This document shows positions 24,275 through 33,441 of a stretch of DNA of 56,808 bases, piece by piece. The DNA is from Myxococcota bacterium (GTDB taxonomy: Bacteria; Myxococcota_A; UBA9160; SMWR01): contig JAKVBI010000030.1 of NCBI GenBank assembly GCA_022447545.1, positions 1 through 56,808 of the forward strand. The letters are read 5' to 3'. Under the pieces are notes generated by a model. It was not told the DNA's origin, did no database searches, and saw only the letters and a list, made by a program, of their open reading frames with translations. The translations under genes and the position numbers were made by a program. The stretch's first letter is position 1. The number at the start of each line of letters is the position of its first letter.

Positions 24275-27055
24275 TCAGCGAAGAGGGGCGCTCAGATCCT
24301 TGATCGGGGGTGCGAACTCAGTGAGTTTGATCCCACGGACCGCATCCTTGTATTCGTCGATGGTGGGGGTGCGACCCAGGATCGATGAGAGTACGACGAC
24401 CGGGGTCGATGCGAGCAGGGACTCTCCCTTTTTTTCTGCGGAGTCGGCAACTACGCGCCCCTGGAAGAGACGGGTTGAAGTGGCCATGACGGTGTCTCCC
24501 TTCTCCGCCTTTTCCTGGTTGCCCATGCAAAGGTTGCACCCCGGACGTTCGAGGTAGAGCTGGTTGGCGTACTGGGTTCGGGCTGTGTTCTTCGGAGCTG
24601 AGTCGTCGAAGACGAAGCCGGCGAATTCCTCCAGTACATCCCAGTCGCCCTCGGTCTTGAGTTCGTCGACGATATTGTAGGTCGGAGGAGCGACCACGAG
24701 GGGCGCCTTGAACTCGATTTTTCCGTGTTGTTCTTTGAGGTTTTTGAGCATGTGAGACAGGATCTTCATGTCGCCCTTGTGCACCATGCACGAGCCAACG
24801 AAGCCGAGGTCGACTGGCTTTTCTCCCTTGTAATAGGTGAGGTCGCGAATCGTGTCGTGGGTGTAACGCTTGGAGACATCCTCGTTGTATACGTCGGGGT
24901 CAGCGATCATGGGTTCGTCGATCTTGTCGAGGTCCACGGTGAACTCCGCGAAGTATCTGGCGCTATCGTCGGGAGCGAGAGCAGGTTTTTCGCCCACGCG
25001 AATCTCCGCGATGCGTTTGTCGGCGTGCTCGATGAGGCCCCGTAGGACGTTTTTCTCGTTGTCCATTCCCTTGTCGATCATGATCCTGATTCGGTTCTTG
25101 GCGATTTCGAGAGATTTGATCAGGGTTTTGTCCTCGGAGATGCAGATGGAAGCCTTGGCCTTCATCTCGGCCGTCCAGTCCGTGAAGGTGAAGGCTTGAT
25201 CCGCTTCGAGAGTGCCGATGTGGACCTCGATCACGCGCCCCTGGAACACGTTGTCACCACCGAACTGTTCGAGCATCTGCTGCTGTGTCGCGTGAACCAC
25301 ATCGCGAAAATCCATGTGGTCCGCCATCTGGCCGTTGAAGGTGACCTTCACCGACTCAGGGATAGGCATGGAGGCCTCGCCTGTGGCGAGTGCGAGTGCC
25401 ACCGTGCCAGAGTCGGCGCCAAAGGCAACACCTTTGGACATCCGGGTATGGGAATCTCCACCGATGATGATGGCCCAATCGTCGACAGTGATGTCGTTGA
25501 GCACCTTGTGGATGACATCGGTCATCGGGTGGTATGAACCGTTGGGGTCGCGTGCGGTGATGAGGCCAAAATCGTTCATGAATTGCATCAACTTGGGGAT
25601 GTTGGCCTGGGCCTTCTTGTCCCACACCGACGCAGTGTGGCAGCCGGATTGGTAGGCACCATCGACGATGGGCGAGATGACTGTCGCTGCCATCATTTCC
25701 AGTTCCTGGGAGGTCATCAAGCCGGTGGTGTCCTGGGAGCCGACGATGTTGACCTCGACGCGGACATCGGAGCCGGCGTGAAGAACCTTACCGGGTGTGG
25801 TGCCCACAGCATTTTGGTTGAAAATCTTTTCAACTGCCGTGAGGCCTTGGCCCTCGTGGGAGATCTCCTTGGAAGGGGCATAGACTTCCGGCGCGTCAAT
25901 CCCGAGGGTCTTGGCTGCGAAGGTTTGGAGCTTCTTTCCGAAGACCACAGCGTATGAGCCTCCTGCCTTCATGAACTCCACTTTCTGGGGAGTAAAGGCA
26001 TCGGAAATATCGATCAGTTCTTTTCCGTCCTTGTAGAGTTTCTTGTCTTTGGTGTTGATGGTGAGAAGGGTGCCGGTATCGACTGAATAGGTCTGCTCGA
26101 GGACGGGGTCGCCGTTGTCGTCGCGAATGAGGTTTCCATCGCCGTCCTGCTTCTTTACCCAGTTCTCGAGATCGAGACCGATCCCACCGGTCACGCTGAC
26201 GGTCGTCAGGAAGATGGGCGAGATGCCGTTGGTTCCTGCAACGACCGGAGCGATGTTGATGAAAGGGACGTACTTACTGGCCTGTTCGCCAATCCAGAGC
26301 GCGACGTTGTTTACGCCAGACATACGGGAGGACCCAACCCCCATGGTGCCCTTTTCGGCGACGAGCATCACGCGCCTGTCAGGGTGCTGCTCCTTCAAGG
26401 CAACCAGTTCTTTTTGAGCCTTTTCGCTGATGAGACATTTTCCATGGAGCTCGCGGTCGGAGCGGGAATGGGCCTCGCTTCCAGGGGAGAGAAGGTCGGT
26501 GGAGATGTCACCGATGCCGGCCACATAGGTGACGAGTTCGATGGTCTCGGGAATATCCGGCAGCTTCGTAAAGAACTCGGCCCTGGCGTAGCTCTCGATG
26601 ATGCCTTTGGCGATGGTGTTACCTGAATGATGGGCCTGCTGGAGACGCTGGGTATCTGCGTCGTAGAGGAAAACCTGGGTCTTCAGAATCTCGGCGGCCG
26701 ATTCGGCAATTCTCTCATCGTCACCGAAAACGAGATCGAGGAGAACCTGGATGGACGGGCCACCCTTCATGTGGGAGAGCTGCTCGAAAGCAGAAGACTC
26801 GTCGATCTCCTCGACCTGCGCTTCGCCGAGGATGATCTCCTTGAGGAAGGCAGCCTTGACGCTTGCGGCACTCGTGGTGCCGGGAAGCGTGTTGTAAACA
26901 AAGAAGTTCAGCGCGTCCTCGCGATAGGGGCTCTCGGGGTCTTTGATCAACGCGATCATTTCGTGGACCAGTTCGGCGGTGTCGATCGGCTTGGGGTGGA
27001 GCTCCTCTTTTTTCCGGTCTTCAATTTCTTCGAGGTAGCTCTCGTAAAGGCTCAT
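24275..27055 (-). CDS. acnB: Aconitate hydratase B / 2-methylisocitrate dehydratase
   Basis: I start at ATG 27055 (GAGATCACC before MSLYESYLEE); an open frame reaches back to 27121. The 926-residue protein is AcnB. It has the N-terminal helical HEAT-like domain (about 1-170), then aconitase domains 4, 1, 2 and 3. The [4Fe-4S] ligands are C756 (GSCMVHKG), C840 and C843 (GCNLCMGNQ). Other landmarks are GDSHTRMSKGVAFGADSGTVALALATG and MSGVNNVALWIG. It interconverts citrate and isocitrate in the TCA cycle and can serve the methylcitrate cycle. At 926 residues it is about 60 longer than the E. coli enzyme (865), with extra sequence around 310-370. It is divergently transcribed from a LysR gene, which may regulate it. 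Confidence 0.95.
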   Translation of the reverse strand: MSLYESYLEEIEDRKKEELHPKPIDTAELVHEMIALIKDPESPYREDALNFFVYNTLPGTTSAASVKAAFLKEIILGEAQVEEIDESSAFEQLSHMKGGPSIQVLLDLVFGDDERIAESAAEILKTQVFLYDADTQRLQQAHHSGNTIAKGIIESYARAEFFTKLPDIPETIELVTYVAGIGDISTDLLSPGSEAHSRSDRELHGKCLISEKAQKELVALKEQHPDRRVMLVAEKGTMGVGSSRMSGVNNVALWIGEQASKYVPFINIAPVVAGTNGISPIFLTTVSVTGGIGLDLENWVKKQDGDGNLIRDDNGDPVLEQTYSVDTGTLLTINTKDKKLYKDGKELIDISDAFTPQKVEFMKAGGSYAVVFGKKLQTFAAKTLGIDAPEVYAPSKEISHEGQGLTAVEKIFNQNAVGTTPGKVLHAGSDVRVEVNIVGSQDTTGLMTSQELEMMAATVISPIVDGAYQSGCHTASVWDKKAQANIPKLMQFMNDFGLITARDPNGSYHPMTDVIHKVLNDITVDDWAIIIGGDSHTRMSKGVAFGADSGTVALALATGEASMPIPESVKVTFNGQMADHMDFRDVVHATQQQMLEQFGGDNVFQGRVIEVHIGTLEADQAFTFTDWTAEMKAKASICISEDKTLIKSLEIAKNRIRIMIDKGMDNEKNVLRGLIEHADKRIAEIRVGEKPALAPDDSARYFAEFTVDLDKIDEPMIADPDVYNEDVSKRYTHDTIRDLTYYKGEKPVDLGFVGSCMVHKGDMKILSHMLKNLKEQHGKIEFKAPLVVAPPTYNIVDELKTEGDWDVLEEFAGFVFDDSAPKNTARTQYANQLYLERPGCNLCMGNQEKAEKGDTVMATSTRLFQGRVVADSAEKKGESLLASTPVVVLSSILGRTPTIDEYKDAVRGIKLTEFAPPIKDLSAPLR

Positions 27056-27262
27056 GGTGATCTCATTTCTATGGCGGGATTTTCGGGAAGGCATGGTTCC
27101 AGCAATCCCGTGGCTCGTCATGGCGAGGGGAAGAGTTCGGTTGGGTGGCGTTCACCCGTCGTAAAGGCGCCCTCAGCTTCGAAGGTTCGGTGTTCCGAGC
27201 GGCAACCCACTCGAAACACGGGGAGCGCCAAAATGGCTCTCGTCAGAAGGATGTAGCCCAGA

Positions 27263-27302
27263 ATTATTCATTCGAAAAATTGTTTATTTGTATGTGAATA
27301 AT
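27263..27302. promoter_or_regulatory. AT-rich inverted repeat between acnB and LysR genes
   Basis: ATTATTCA (27263-27270) and TGAATAAT (27295-27302) are perfect reverse complements with 24 nt between them. They sit in an AT-rich patch that stands out in this GC-rich gap, ending about 18 bp before the LysR start. Location and symmetry fit an operator or promoter for the divergent pair, with autoregulation by the LysR protein as the simplest idea. Confidence 0.4.
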
Positions 27303-27320
27303 CAGTAAATTGGATGGGTT

Positions 27321-28193
27321 ATGGATTTTACTCATCTTCGATCGCTGCTCGCCGTGTCCGAGCGTGGTGCCATCGGGGGTGCTGCGGAGCGTCTGGGGAT
27401 CTCTCAGCCGGCACTGACGCGCCGCATTCGCCTTCTCGAGGAGGAGTTCGGTGCGGACTTGGTGGAACGTAGCGGTCGCGGCATTGCATTGACCGAAACG
27501 GGGCGTCTCGTGGTCGGCGAGGGGCGAGTGCTCGTTGAACGCTACGACCGATTGAAGGAGGAGGTGCAGCGGCGGGTTCGCCTCGAAGCGGGCGTGGTGC
27601 GAGTGGGTGGGGGAGCGACGGCCGTGAGTTATGTGCTGCCGAAGGCGATCGGGGATTTTCATCGAACATTCCCCGATGTCCGTTTTGACGTGAGAGAGGC
27701 AGGGTCTCGGGATGTCGAGGAGGCGGTCCGTCAGGAGTCCCTGGAGTTGGGGCTGGTCACCCTCCCGACGGCCTCGAAGGATCCCGCGGATTTGACAGTG
27801 AGCCCCCTGTTTACCGACCAGATCGTTCTCGTCGCAGGTAAGAGGCATCCCCTTGCCAATGAAAAGAGGGTTGTAGCCAGCGAGTTACAGGGGCTGAGCC
27901 TCGTCGGCTTCGAAGCGGGCACGGCGATTCGCGAGTTGATCGACACCGCTTTACGGGCGGCTGGTGTCACCGTGGAAGTGGTCATGGAACTGCGGAGCAT
28001 CGCAGCCATTCTGAAAATGGTGGAATCGACGAGCAGTCTTGCCTTCGTTTCGGAGCTTGGAGCACCGAAGGGCCGAACGATTGAGGTGGGGGACCTCAAG
28101 GTGGAGCGCCAGCTCGCACTGATCTCGAAAAAAGGCAGGCCGTTGAGCCCAGCTGCCGCGGCTTTCGCTGAGGCCATCATCGCCCAGAATTGA
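27321..28193 (+). CDS. LysR-family transcriptional regulator
   Basis: The 290-residue product begins with a typical winged helix-turn-helix (residues 1-60: DFTHLRSLLAVSERGAIGGAA, then LGISQPALTRRIRLLEEEF) and has the type 2 periplasmic-binding effector domain after a linker helix, ending near residue 290. It binds an effector and acts as a tetramer on palindromic DNA. Divergent from acnB across a 265-bp gap, it is the natural candidate regulator of acnB and possibly itself. The effector may be a TCA or methylcitrate intermediate; that is inference from context. The ATG at 27321 has the AT-rich inverted repeat just upstream and lacks a strong ribosome site. Confidence 0.92.
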   Translation: MDFTHLRSLLAVSERGAIGGAAERLGISQPALTRRIRLLEEEFGADLVERSGRGIALTETGRLVVGEGRVLVERYDRLKEEVQRRVRLEAGVVRVGGGATAVSYVLPKAIGDFHRTFPDVRFDVREAGSRDVEEAVRQESLELGLVTLPTASKDPADLTVSPLFTDQIVLVAGKRHPLANEKRVVASELQGLSLVGFEAGTAIRELIDTALRAAGVTVEVVMELRSIAAILKMVESTSSLAFVSELGAPKGRTIEVGDLKVERQLALISKKGRPLSPAAAAFAEAIIAQN

Positions 28194-28399
28194 GCTTCGC
28201 ATCAGGAGCTGGCGCTGTGTTCGGAGATGGGGATATCCAAAGGACTTTTGCGGTACCGTGGGTGAGCGGATGCCATTGATCGAGGGCGAGCATGGGCTCC
28301 GATGGGGCGTGTTGGTCGCCGGCGGCATGCTGAACAGGCTTCGTCGCTATGAATACTACGGAAGCTTCGCCAGGTCGAAGCGAATTCAGGGGATCTCAT

Positions 28400-30130
28400 A
28401 TGGGAGACGAGACTGGAAAACGATTGATTCGCGGTGGCACGATTGTGGACGGCACCGGGGCGGCTTCCTTTGTATCGGATCTCCGTATTCGCGAAGGCGT
28501 CATCGTGGAGATCGCGCCCTCTATCCAGCCGGAACCTGGTGAACACGTCTTCGACGCGACGGGATGTCATGTCGCACCTGGCTTTATCGAGAGCCACACC
28601 CATTATGACGGCGCTATGTGGTGGCAGTCCGACCTCGATCCGTTGCCCGGTTATGGTGTGACGTCCATGGTGATGGGAAACTGTGGGTTCGGGCTTGCAC
28701 CACTCTCGGATGATCCCGCGATCCGATCGGAAGTGATCCAGATCTTCAGCTTTTTCGAGGATTTTCCCGCCGCTCCGTTCCACGAGCACGTTCCCTGGGA
28801 CTGGTCGAGTTGGTCCGAGTACAAGCGTTCGATGGTCGAGCGGGTCCGCGTGCCAATCCACTATGCGACCTTTGTGAGTCACATCACCTTACGGCTCGCA
28901 GCGATGGGCCTGGAGGCATGGGAGCGAGCAGCGACTCCGGAAGAGGTCACTGCGATGAAAGAGTTACTCGAAGATGCGCTCAGTTCGGGTGCGCTTGGGC
29001 TCGCTTCGAATCTGTTTGACCACGATGGAGACGATCGTCCAATTCCGACCATGCACGCAAAGGATGAAGAGTTTCGGGCGCTCTTCGAGGTCGTGGCGCG
29101 CTTCCCCGGTGCGAGCTTTCAGGTGCCAGTCGACAACATCATGCGCATGACGGCAGCGCAGAGCGTCGAGAGGATCGCAAGACTTACGGACGGACTCGAG
29201 CTGCGTGTTCAGTGGGCAGGTTTGCCAAACGAGATGTGGCAAAAACAGTTCGGCGTCCAGGCACCGATGGTCGAGTTGCACGAGCGCTTCGCTGCGGAAG
29301 GCCGGGACTTCTGGACGGCGTATATGCATGCGCCGATCACGACATCGATCAGCCTGGAGCACTCGCTGCTCTTTACGCAGTCGGGCGATTTCGTCTGGCA
29401 CGAGGTGATCGTTGCCGAATCCGAAGCAGAGAAGCGTGCACTTCTTGAAGATACCGAGTGGCGAGCGCGGGCGCGGAAGTCCTGGGACGAGGACTGCAAC
29501 GAGACGGCTCCCTTTCGGAATCCTGAGCCGCTCATCCTGGAGCTTTCAGACAACGGCGTCGGTCCAGTGAATACGACGCTTGGCGAGTACGCCGCAGAGC
29601 GCGGTCTGCACTGCTCAGATGCGCTTGCAGAGTGGATGCTCGCCAACGGGCTCGGGTCGACGGTGCGGCTGCCCGACTGGGAGAAGGACGTCGAGATGAC
29701 CCTCCGACTCCTCCGTGATCCGTATAGCGTGGGCAATCTCAACGACTCCGGGGCGCATGGTCAGATGTTCTGCGGCGCTGGGGATAACGTACTGCTACTC
29801 ACGAAGTGGGTAAGAGACGAAGGATTGCTATCGGTTGAAGAGGCCGTACACGTGCTCACCGGAAAACTGGCGCGGCATTTCGGTTTTCTCGACCGCGGTG
29901 AACTTGCCGTCGGAAAGCGGGCCGATGTGGTGGTGTTTGATCTAGAAGAGATGGAGCATCGACCGAAGCGAAAGGTGTTTGACCTGCCAGACGGGAATGG
30001 CGGGCATTCATGGCGCTATTCGCGCGACCCAGCTCCGGTGCGCCTCACTCTGGTGGACGGGATTGCCACCTTCGAAGAGGGTAGGCCGACGGAGGCCCGG
30101 CCCGGGACGATGCTCGAGCCGAGTGCGTAA
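28400..30130 (+). CDS. Amidohydrolase (N-acyl-D-amino-acid deacylase-like)
   Basis: Start ATG 28400 follows AGGGGATC; an open frame reaches 28349. The 576-residue protein has the amidohydrolase-3/D-aminoacylase fold: an N-terminal beta-sandwich piece (GTIVDGTGAASFVSDLRI), the metal motif GFIESHTHYDGAMWW with HTH, GVTSMVMGNCGFG, and the closing NDSGAHGQMF and LDRGELAVGKRADVVVFD. It probably removes an acyl group from a D-amino acid or opens a cyclic amide in the cytoplasm; no signal peptide is seen. It lies 206 bp after the LysR gene. The typical lysine or cysteine bridging the two metals in D-aminoacylases is plausibly the cysteine in MGNCGFG. Confidence 0.88.
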   Translation: MGDETGKRLIRGGTIVDGTGAASFVSDLRIREGVIVEIAPSIQPEPGEHVFDATGCHVAPGFIESHTHYDGAMWWQSDLDPLPGYGVTSMVMGNCGFGLAPLSDDPAIRSEVIQIFSFFEDFPAAPFHEHVPWDWSSWSEYKRSMVERVRVPIHYATFVSHITLRLAAMGLEAWERAATPEEVTAMKELLEDALSSGALGLASNLFDHDGDDRPIPTMHAKDEEFRALFEVVARFPGASFQVPVDNIMRMTAAQSVERIARLTDGLELRVQWAGLPNEMWQKQFGVQAPMVELHERFAAEGRDFWTAYMHAPITTSISLEHSLLFTQSGDFVWHEVIVAESEAEKRALLEDTEWRARARKSWDEDCNETAPFRNPEPLILELSDNGVGPVNTTLGEYAAERGLHCSDALAEWMLANGLGSTVRLPDWEKDVEMTLRLLRDPYSVGNLNDSGAHGQMFCGAGDNVLLLTKWVRDEGLLSVEEAVHVLTGKLARHFGFLDRGELAVGKRADVVVFDLEEMEHRPKRKVFDLPDGNGGHSWRYSRDPAPVRLTLVDGIATFEEGRPTEARPGTMLEPSA

Positions 30131-30194
30131 CTGAGACGCTCGGCATTGGGTCTCGGCGAGCTCTTGGGGAGATCCGTAGGTCCGCTTTCACCGG

Positions 30195-30635
30195 CTACTT
30201 TCCACGGTCCTCGAAGGGCGGGTGGATTTGCATCTCATCGGTCTCCCAATAGGTGCGAAGCGACTCGACTTGGCCGCTGTCATCCACCCGGTAGACGAAC
30301 ACACCGTAGAGCTTGGTCACCATGCCGTTGGGAAACTGGATCATCAGCGTGCCCACGTTGGCACACTCGTTGCCGCAGGCAATGGAATTCTGAATCTGGA
30401 ACATGGGCCGGACGGTGGCGATGTGGTTGTCCCAGAACGTCTCGATGGCAGCCCTGCCGTGATGCCCCTGGCCCTCGGGGTCGATGACGGACTTTCCGAT
30501 TGGGTCCTCTATGAACCCGTCGTCGGCGAAGTTGTCAACCCACGCTTGCTTGTCGCCGCGTGCGACGGCGTCCATTGATACCCATGCCGCACGTCGGGCG
30601 GGGTGTTTTGAATCGGCGCTCGGAAGTTCGGGCAT
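30195..30635 (-). CDS. SnoaL-like / NTF2-fold protein
   Basis: The 146-residue product is an alpha+beta cone of the NTF2 superfamily: a first helix with WVSMDAVARGDKQAW, then DNFADDGFIEDPIG, GRAAIETFWDNHI and VFVYRVDDSGQVESLRTYWE. SnoaL-like proteins are cyclases, isomerases (ketosteroid isomerase-like) or hydratases of small cyclic compounds; D in NFADDG or FIEDP is the likely general base. It is a single gene, convergent with the amidohydrolase (64-bp gap). Ketosteroid-type isomerase would fit the catabolic setting, but no residue decides it. Confidence 0.8.
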   Translation of the reverse strand: MPELPSADSKHPARRAAWVSMDAVARGDKQAWVDNFADDGFIEDPIGKSVIDPEGQGHHGRAAIETFWDNHIATVRPMFQIQNSIACGNECANVGTLMIQFPNGMVTKLYGVFVYRVDDSGQVESLRTYWETDEMQIHPPFEDRGK

Positions 30636-30761
30636 TGGGCGGTCCTCGTCGAATCGGGAAGGAAGGTGGATGAAAAGAGCAAAGCGATTTCTTGGCGGTC
30701 CGTGGGGGATTGAAGGTCATGCAGGCCGACCATTGGGTGTGAATTGGGGCGAGAAGGGGAG

Positions 30762-32264
30762 TCAAGGTTCCCCCCCTGGGTGGGTGCCATTGGTATCTGT
30801 GTATCCCAGCGCTTCAAGTTGGTCGACGACGGCTGGATCGAGAAGGATCTTCGTTGGGTCGCTCGACCGTGGAACCTGTATCGTGTCTTCGAGTGCCTTC
30901 TTCAAGGTCGATGCAATTTCATCGAATTTCGCGGAAGAGTCAGGCAGCGCGAGCAGGTTGTGAGTCTCGTCTGTATCGGATTGAACCTCGAACATTCCGT
31001 AGGGGTCGCCTGAACCGTTCATCTCCCGCTTCTTGCTGGGATCATAAATTAGCTTGAAGCGGCTGTTTCTAATACTTCTGCTCCTGTTCGTATTTCCACC
31101 TAGGCCTTCTGAAACGATGAAACGGGAAGATCGTCCGGGGGCCGGGAGAAAGCTGACTCCCGATTGGTTTTCAGGGCATTCGGCCCCGAGATAGACACAC
31201 AGGGTTGGCATGATGTCGATCAGTTCTACGGGGCAAGAAATTGGATTGGTGGCTGACGTTCCTGGGAGTTTTGCGACGAGTGGAACGCTGATTTCGTCGT
31301 CGAATAGTCCTTTTCCATGGCCTGCCCATCCTCTCTCGTAGAGAGCTTCGCCGTGATCGGAGGTTACGATGATCGCGGTGTTCGAATATGCCGAGCGCTT
31401 GATCAGTCCGCTGAGGAAACCAGACAGCACCGCGTCGAAATTCTCGATCCCTCGTCGATAGGCCAATTTGAGCAATGGGATGCTCCCTTTCAGACCTGCG
31501 TCTCGAAATGTCCGGCCGTCTGTCGTGCGCAATGAATTTTCGATGACGGACATTTTCAACGAGCGTTTCAGAGAAGTTCGATCTTCGTGGTTCGAATTTC
31601 TCAGGCGAGGTACTTCGGAAGGATCGATCCCACCGTACGGTGAATGGCTTTCCATCAAGTGCAAGTAAAGGAAGAAGGGTCCATCGGCGGTTCGCGAATC
31701 GAGCCACTCGAGCGCTCGGTCTGCAAGCGTGCCACCGGGCGCTTGGTGTCCGGTCAGGGAATCATCGTATTTTTCGAATCCCTGGCCAAAACCGAGTGCT
31801 CTTCCCACCCACGGGTTTCCCACGAAACCAGCGGTCGAATAGCCGGCCGAAAGCAGTGTTTCGGCGAGTGTTGAGAAGCGGTCGTCGAGGATCTCGGTTT
31901 CGTGCCGATTGAGGAAGCCTTCCTTGGGGATCTTCTGGAAAGTGAGCAGGCCATGTTGATTGGGTCGAAGCCCGGTAACTAGGCTCGCCATGGACGGTTT
32001 GGTCCAGTTCGCATTGGCGTATGCGTTTGTGAACAAGAGGTTGTCTTCAGCAAGCTGGTCCAGGGCGGGTGTCGCCGAGCTTCCGCCATATACGCCAGGA
32101 GCGTCTCGACGCATTGTGTCGTTGACAACCAGCACGACGTTGCGGCGAATCTTGGCTCCGTCCCATTCGACCTGGTTGCAGGGAGGCTCCGGCAGAATCA
32201 GTGGTTCAGACGAAGTGCATGCGATCGTGAAGACTGCAATGAAAGTGAGTGCGAGCCGAGCCAT
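30762..32264 (-). CDS. Sulfatase-like lipoprotein with threonine at the nucleophile position
   Basis: The 500-residue product starts with a lipoprotein signal (LTFIAVFTIAC, C16). The fold motifs are NVVLVVNDTMRRD (metal binding N48/D49), ATPALDQLAEDNLLFTNAYANANWTKPSMASLVTG, IVTSDHGEALYERGWAGHG, and C-terminal PTLCVYLG. In place of the formylglycine motif there is T88-K-P-S-M, so it should not carry formylglycine. It may be a phosphohydrolase or transferase acting on surface glycans or lipids. It resembles the other sulfatase-like lipoprotein at 21094-22551 and the broken one at 36164. Ribosome site weak. Upstream lies the alpha/beta hydrolase gene on the same strand, 217 bp away. Confidence 0.85.
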   Translation of the reverse strand: MARLALTFIAVFTIACTSSEPLILPEPPCNQVEWDGAKIRRNVVLVVNDTMRRDAPGVYGGSSATPALDQLAEDNLLFTNAYANANWTKPSMASLVTGLRPNQHGLLTFQKIPKEGFLNRHETEILDDRFSTLAETLLSAGYSTAGFVGNPWVGRALGFGQGFEKYDDSLTGHQAPGGTLADRALEWLDSRTADGPFFLYLHLMESHSPYGGIDPSEVPRLRNSNHEDRTSLKRSLKMSVIENSLRTTDGRTFRDAGLKGSIPLLKLAYRRGIENFDAVLSGFLSGLIKRSAYSNTAIIVTSDHGEALYERGWAGHGKGLFDDEISVPLVAKLPGTSATNPISCPVELIDIMPTLCVYLGAECPENQSGVSFLPAPGRSSRFIVSEGLGGNTNRSRSIRNSRFKLIYDPSKKREMNGSGDPYGMFEVQSDTDETHNLLALPDSSAKFDEIASTLKKALEDTIQVPRSSDPTKILLDPAVVDQLEALGYTDTNGTHPGGEP

Positions 32265-32481
32265 TTTTATTTATGGATTGGCCGGTGCACTCAACGAACG
32301 GGTGGTGGACGCCGTCATGAGGGGCAATGATACAGGTCCGGGTATTGCTGCGCTCGAATCCGAGTATCGGTCCGTAGTTTGTCCACTCCGCTTGAAAGCG
32401 TTCCGGCGACTTTCGTCCCACATCCAAGACCTCGAGAAGATGCAAACGCTGGTCAAGGGCTATGGGTTTTCATGAACAGCC

Positions 32482-33294
32482 TCAAGTTGGTGCCCATCGG
32501 TCTAAAAACTGACGGATGCGCTCGAAATAGGGGCGGCCACCTACCTGGGTTGTATCGTTGTGCCCGGCCCCGGCGATCTTCTCGAAAGCTTTGGGTTCGC
32601 GCGCTGCATGAAACAGTTTTTTCCCCAATCGGTACGGGACGATTTGATCGCGGTCTCCGTGGAAGACAAGCAATGGCGTTCGGATCTGGGAGATTTTACG
32701 AATCGAATCGAAGCGACCGCCAACCAGGGGCGTAGTGAATGGCAATATCGACGTGGCCATTTCCGCTGCAGAAGTGAAGGTGCTCTCCAGGATGAGCCCG
32801 GCGAGTTCGCGGCCATGCGCGAGATCGACGGCTACGGCACCGCCCAGGGAACGTCCAAATACGAAGATTCGTTTGGGTACGAAACCGCGCTCGTTGGTCA
32901 GGTGCGCGAGCCCTGCCTGCGCGTCTAGGTAGACACCCGCTTCGCTCGGGGTGCCTTCACTGAGTCCGTAGCCACGGTAGTCGAGGAGCAGCACGTTGGT
33001 TTTCAGGGCCACGAGTTCTGACGCGTTGGGGAGACGGTGGGAGGCGTTACCCGCGTTGCCGTGCAAGAACAACAGAGCCCGTGTCGAACCCTGGGAAGAT
33101 AGCCAGAATCCGTGGATCCGTACGCCATCTTCGGCCTGCAGGAAGACGTTTTCGCCCTGCAGACCACCCTGCTCCGGAAGAAAATGGGTGCCTGGGGTGG
33201 GGTGAAAGATCAAGTGGTCGATGAGCCTGTTCCACGTGAGGCTCCCCCCTAGAACAATTGCCCCAAGCAGGAAAAGGGGCGGCACTACCTTCAT
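32482..33294 (-). CDS. Alpha/beta hydrolase (BEM46/serine aminopeptidase-like)
   Basis: From ATG 33294 the product has 270 residues with an N-terminal membrane segment (PPLFLLGAIVLGGSL, about 5-20). Catalytic serine is in VFGRSLGGAVAVDL (G-x-S-x-G), aspartate in LLVFHGDRDQIVPY, and histidine in IAGAGHNDTT. It resembles BEM46/YfhR-type membrane-bound esterases with the HPTPGTHFLP and DYRGYGLSEGTPSEAG motifs. The role is hydrolysis of a lipid or peptide ester near the membrane, unknown substrate. Earlier in-frame starts (33321, 33399) would add an unlikely tail. Confidence 0.85.
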   Translation of the reverse strand: MKVVPPLFLLGAIVLGGSLTWNRLIDHLIFHPTPGTHFLPEQGGLQGENVFLQAEDGVRIHGFWLSSQGSTRALLFLHGNAGNASHRLPNASELVALKTNVLLLDYRGYGLSEGTPSEAGVYLDAQAGLAHLTNERGFVPKRIFVFGRSLGGAVAVDLAHGRELAGLILESTFTSAAEMATSILPFTTPLVGGRFDSIRKISQIRTPLLVFHGDRDQIVPYRLGKKLFHAAREPKAFEKIAGAGHNDTTQVGGRPYFERIRQFLDRWAPT

Positions 33295-33441
33295 GACGCA
33301 AGGGTAACGGTCTCGGGGCATGGCGCCCGAAACGGGCTTGCGCCGTCTTTGGGGATGCGGAGACGGCGCATTGGAAGAGCGGACTTTCGCCGAAATCAAC
33401 CCGAATCGAATTAGCCGGGGTCGATTGTGTAAGGCCGGCGC

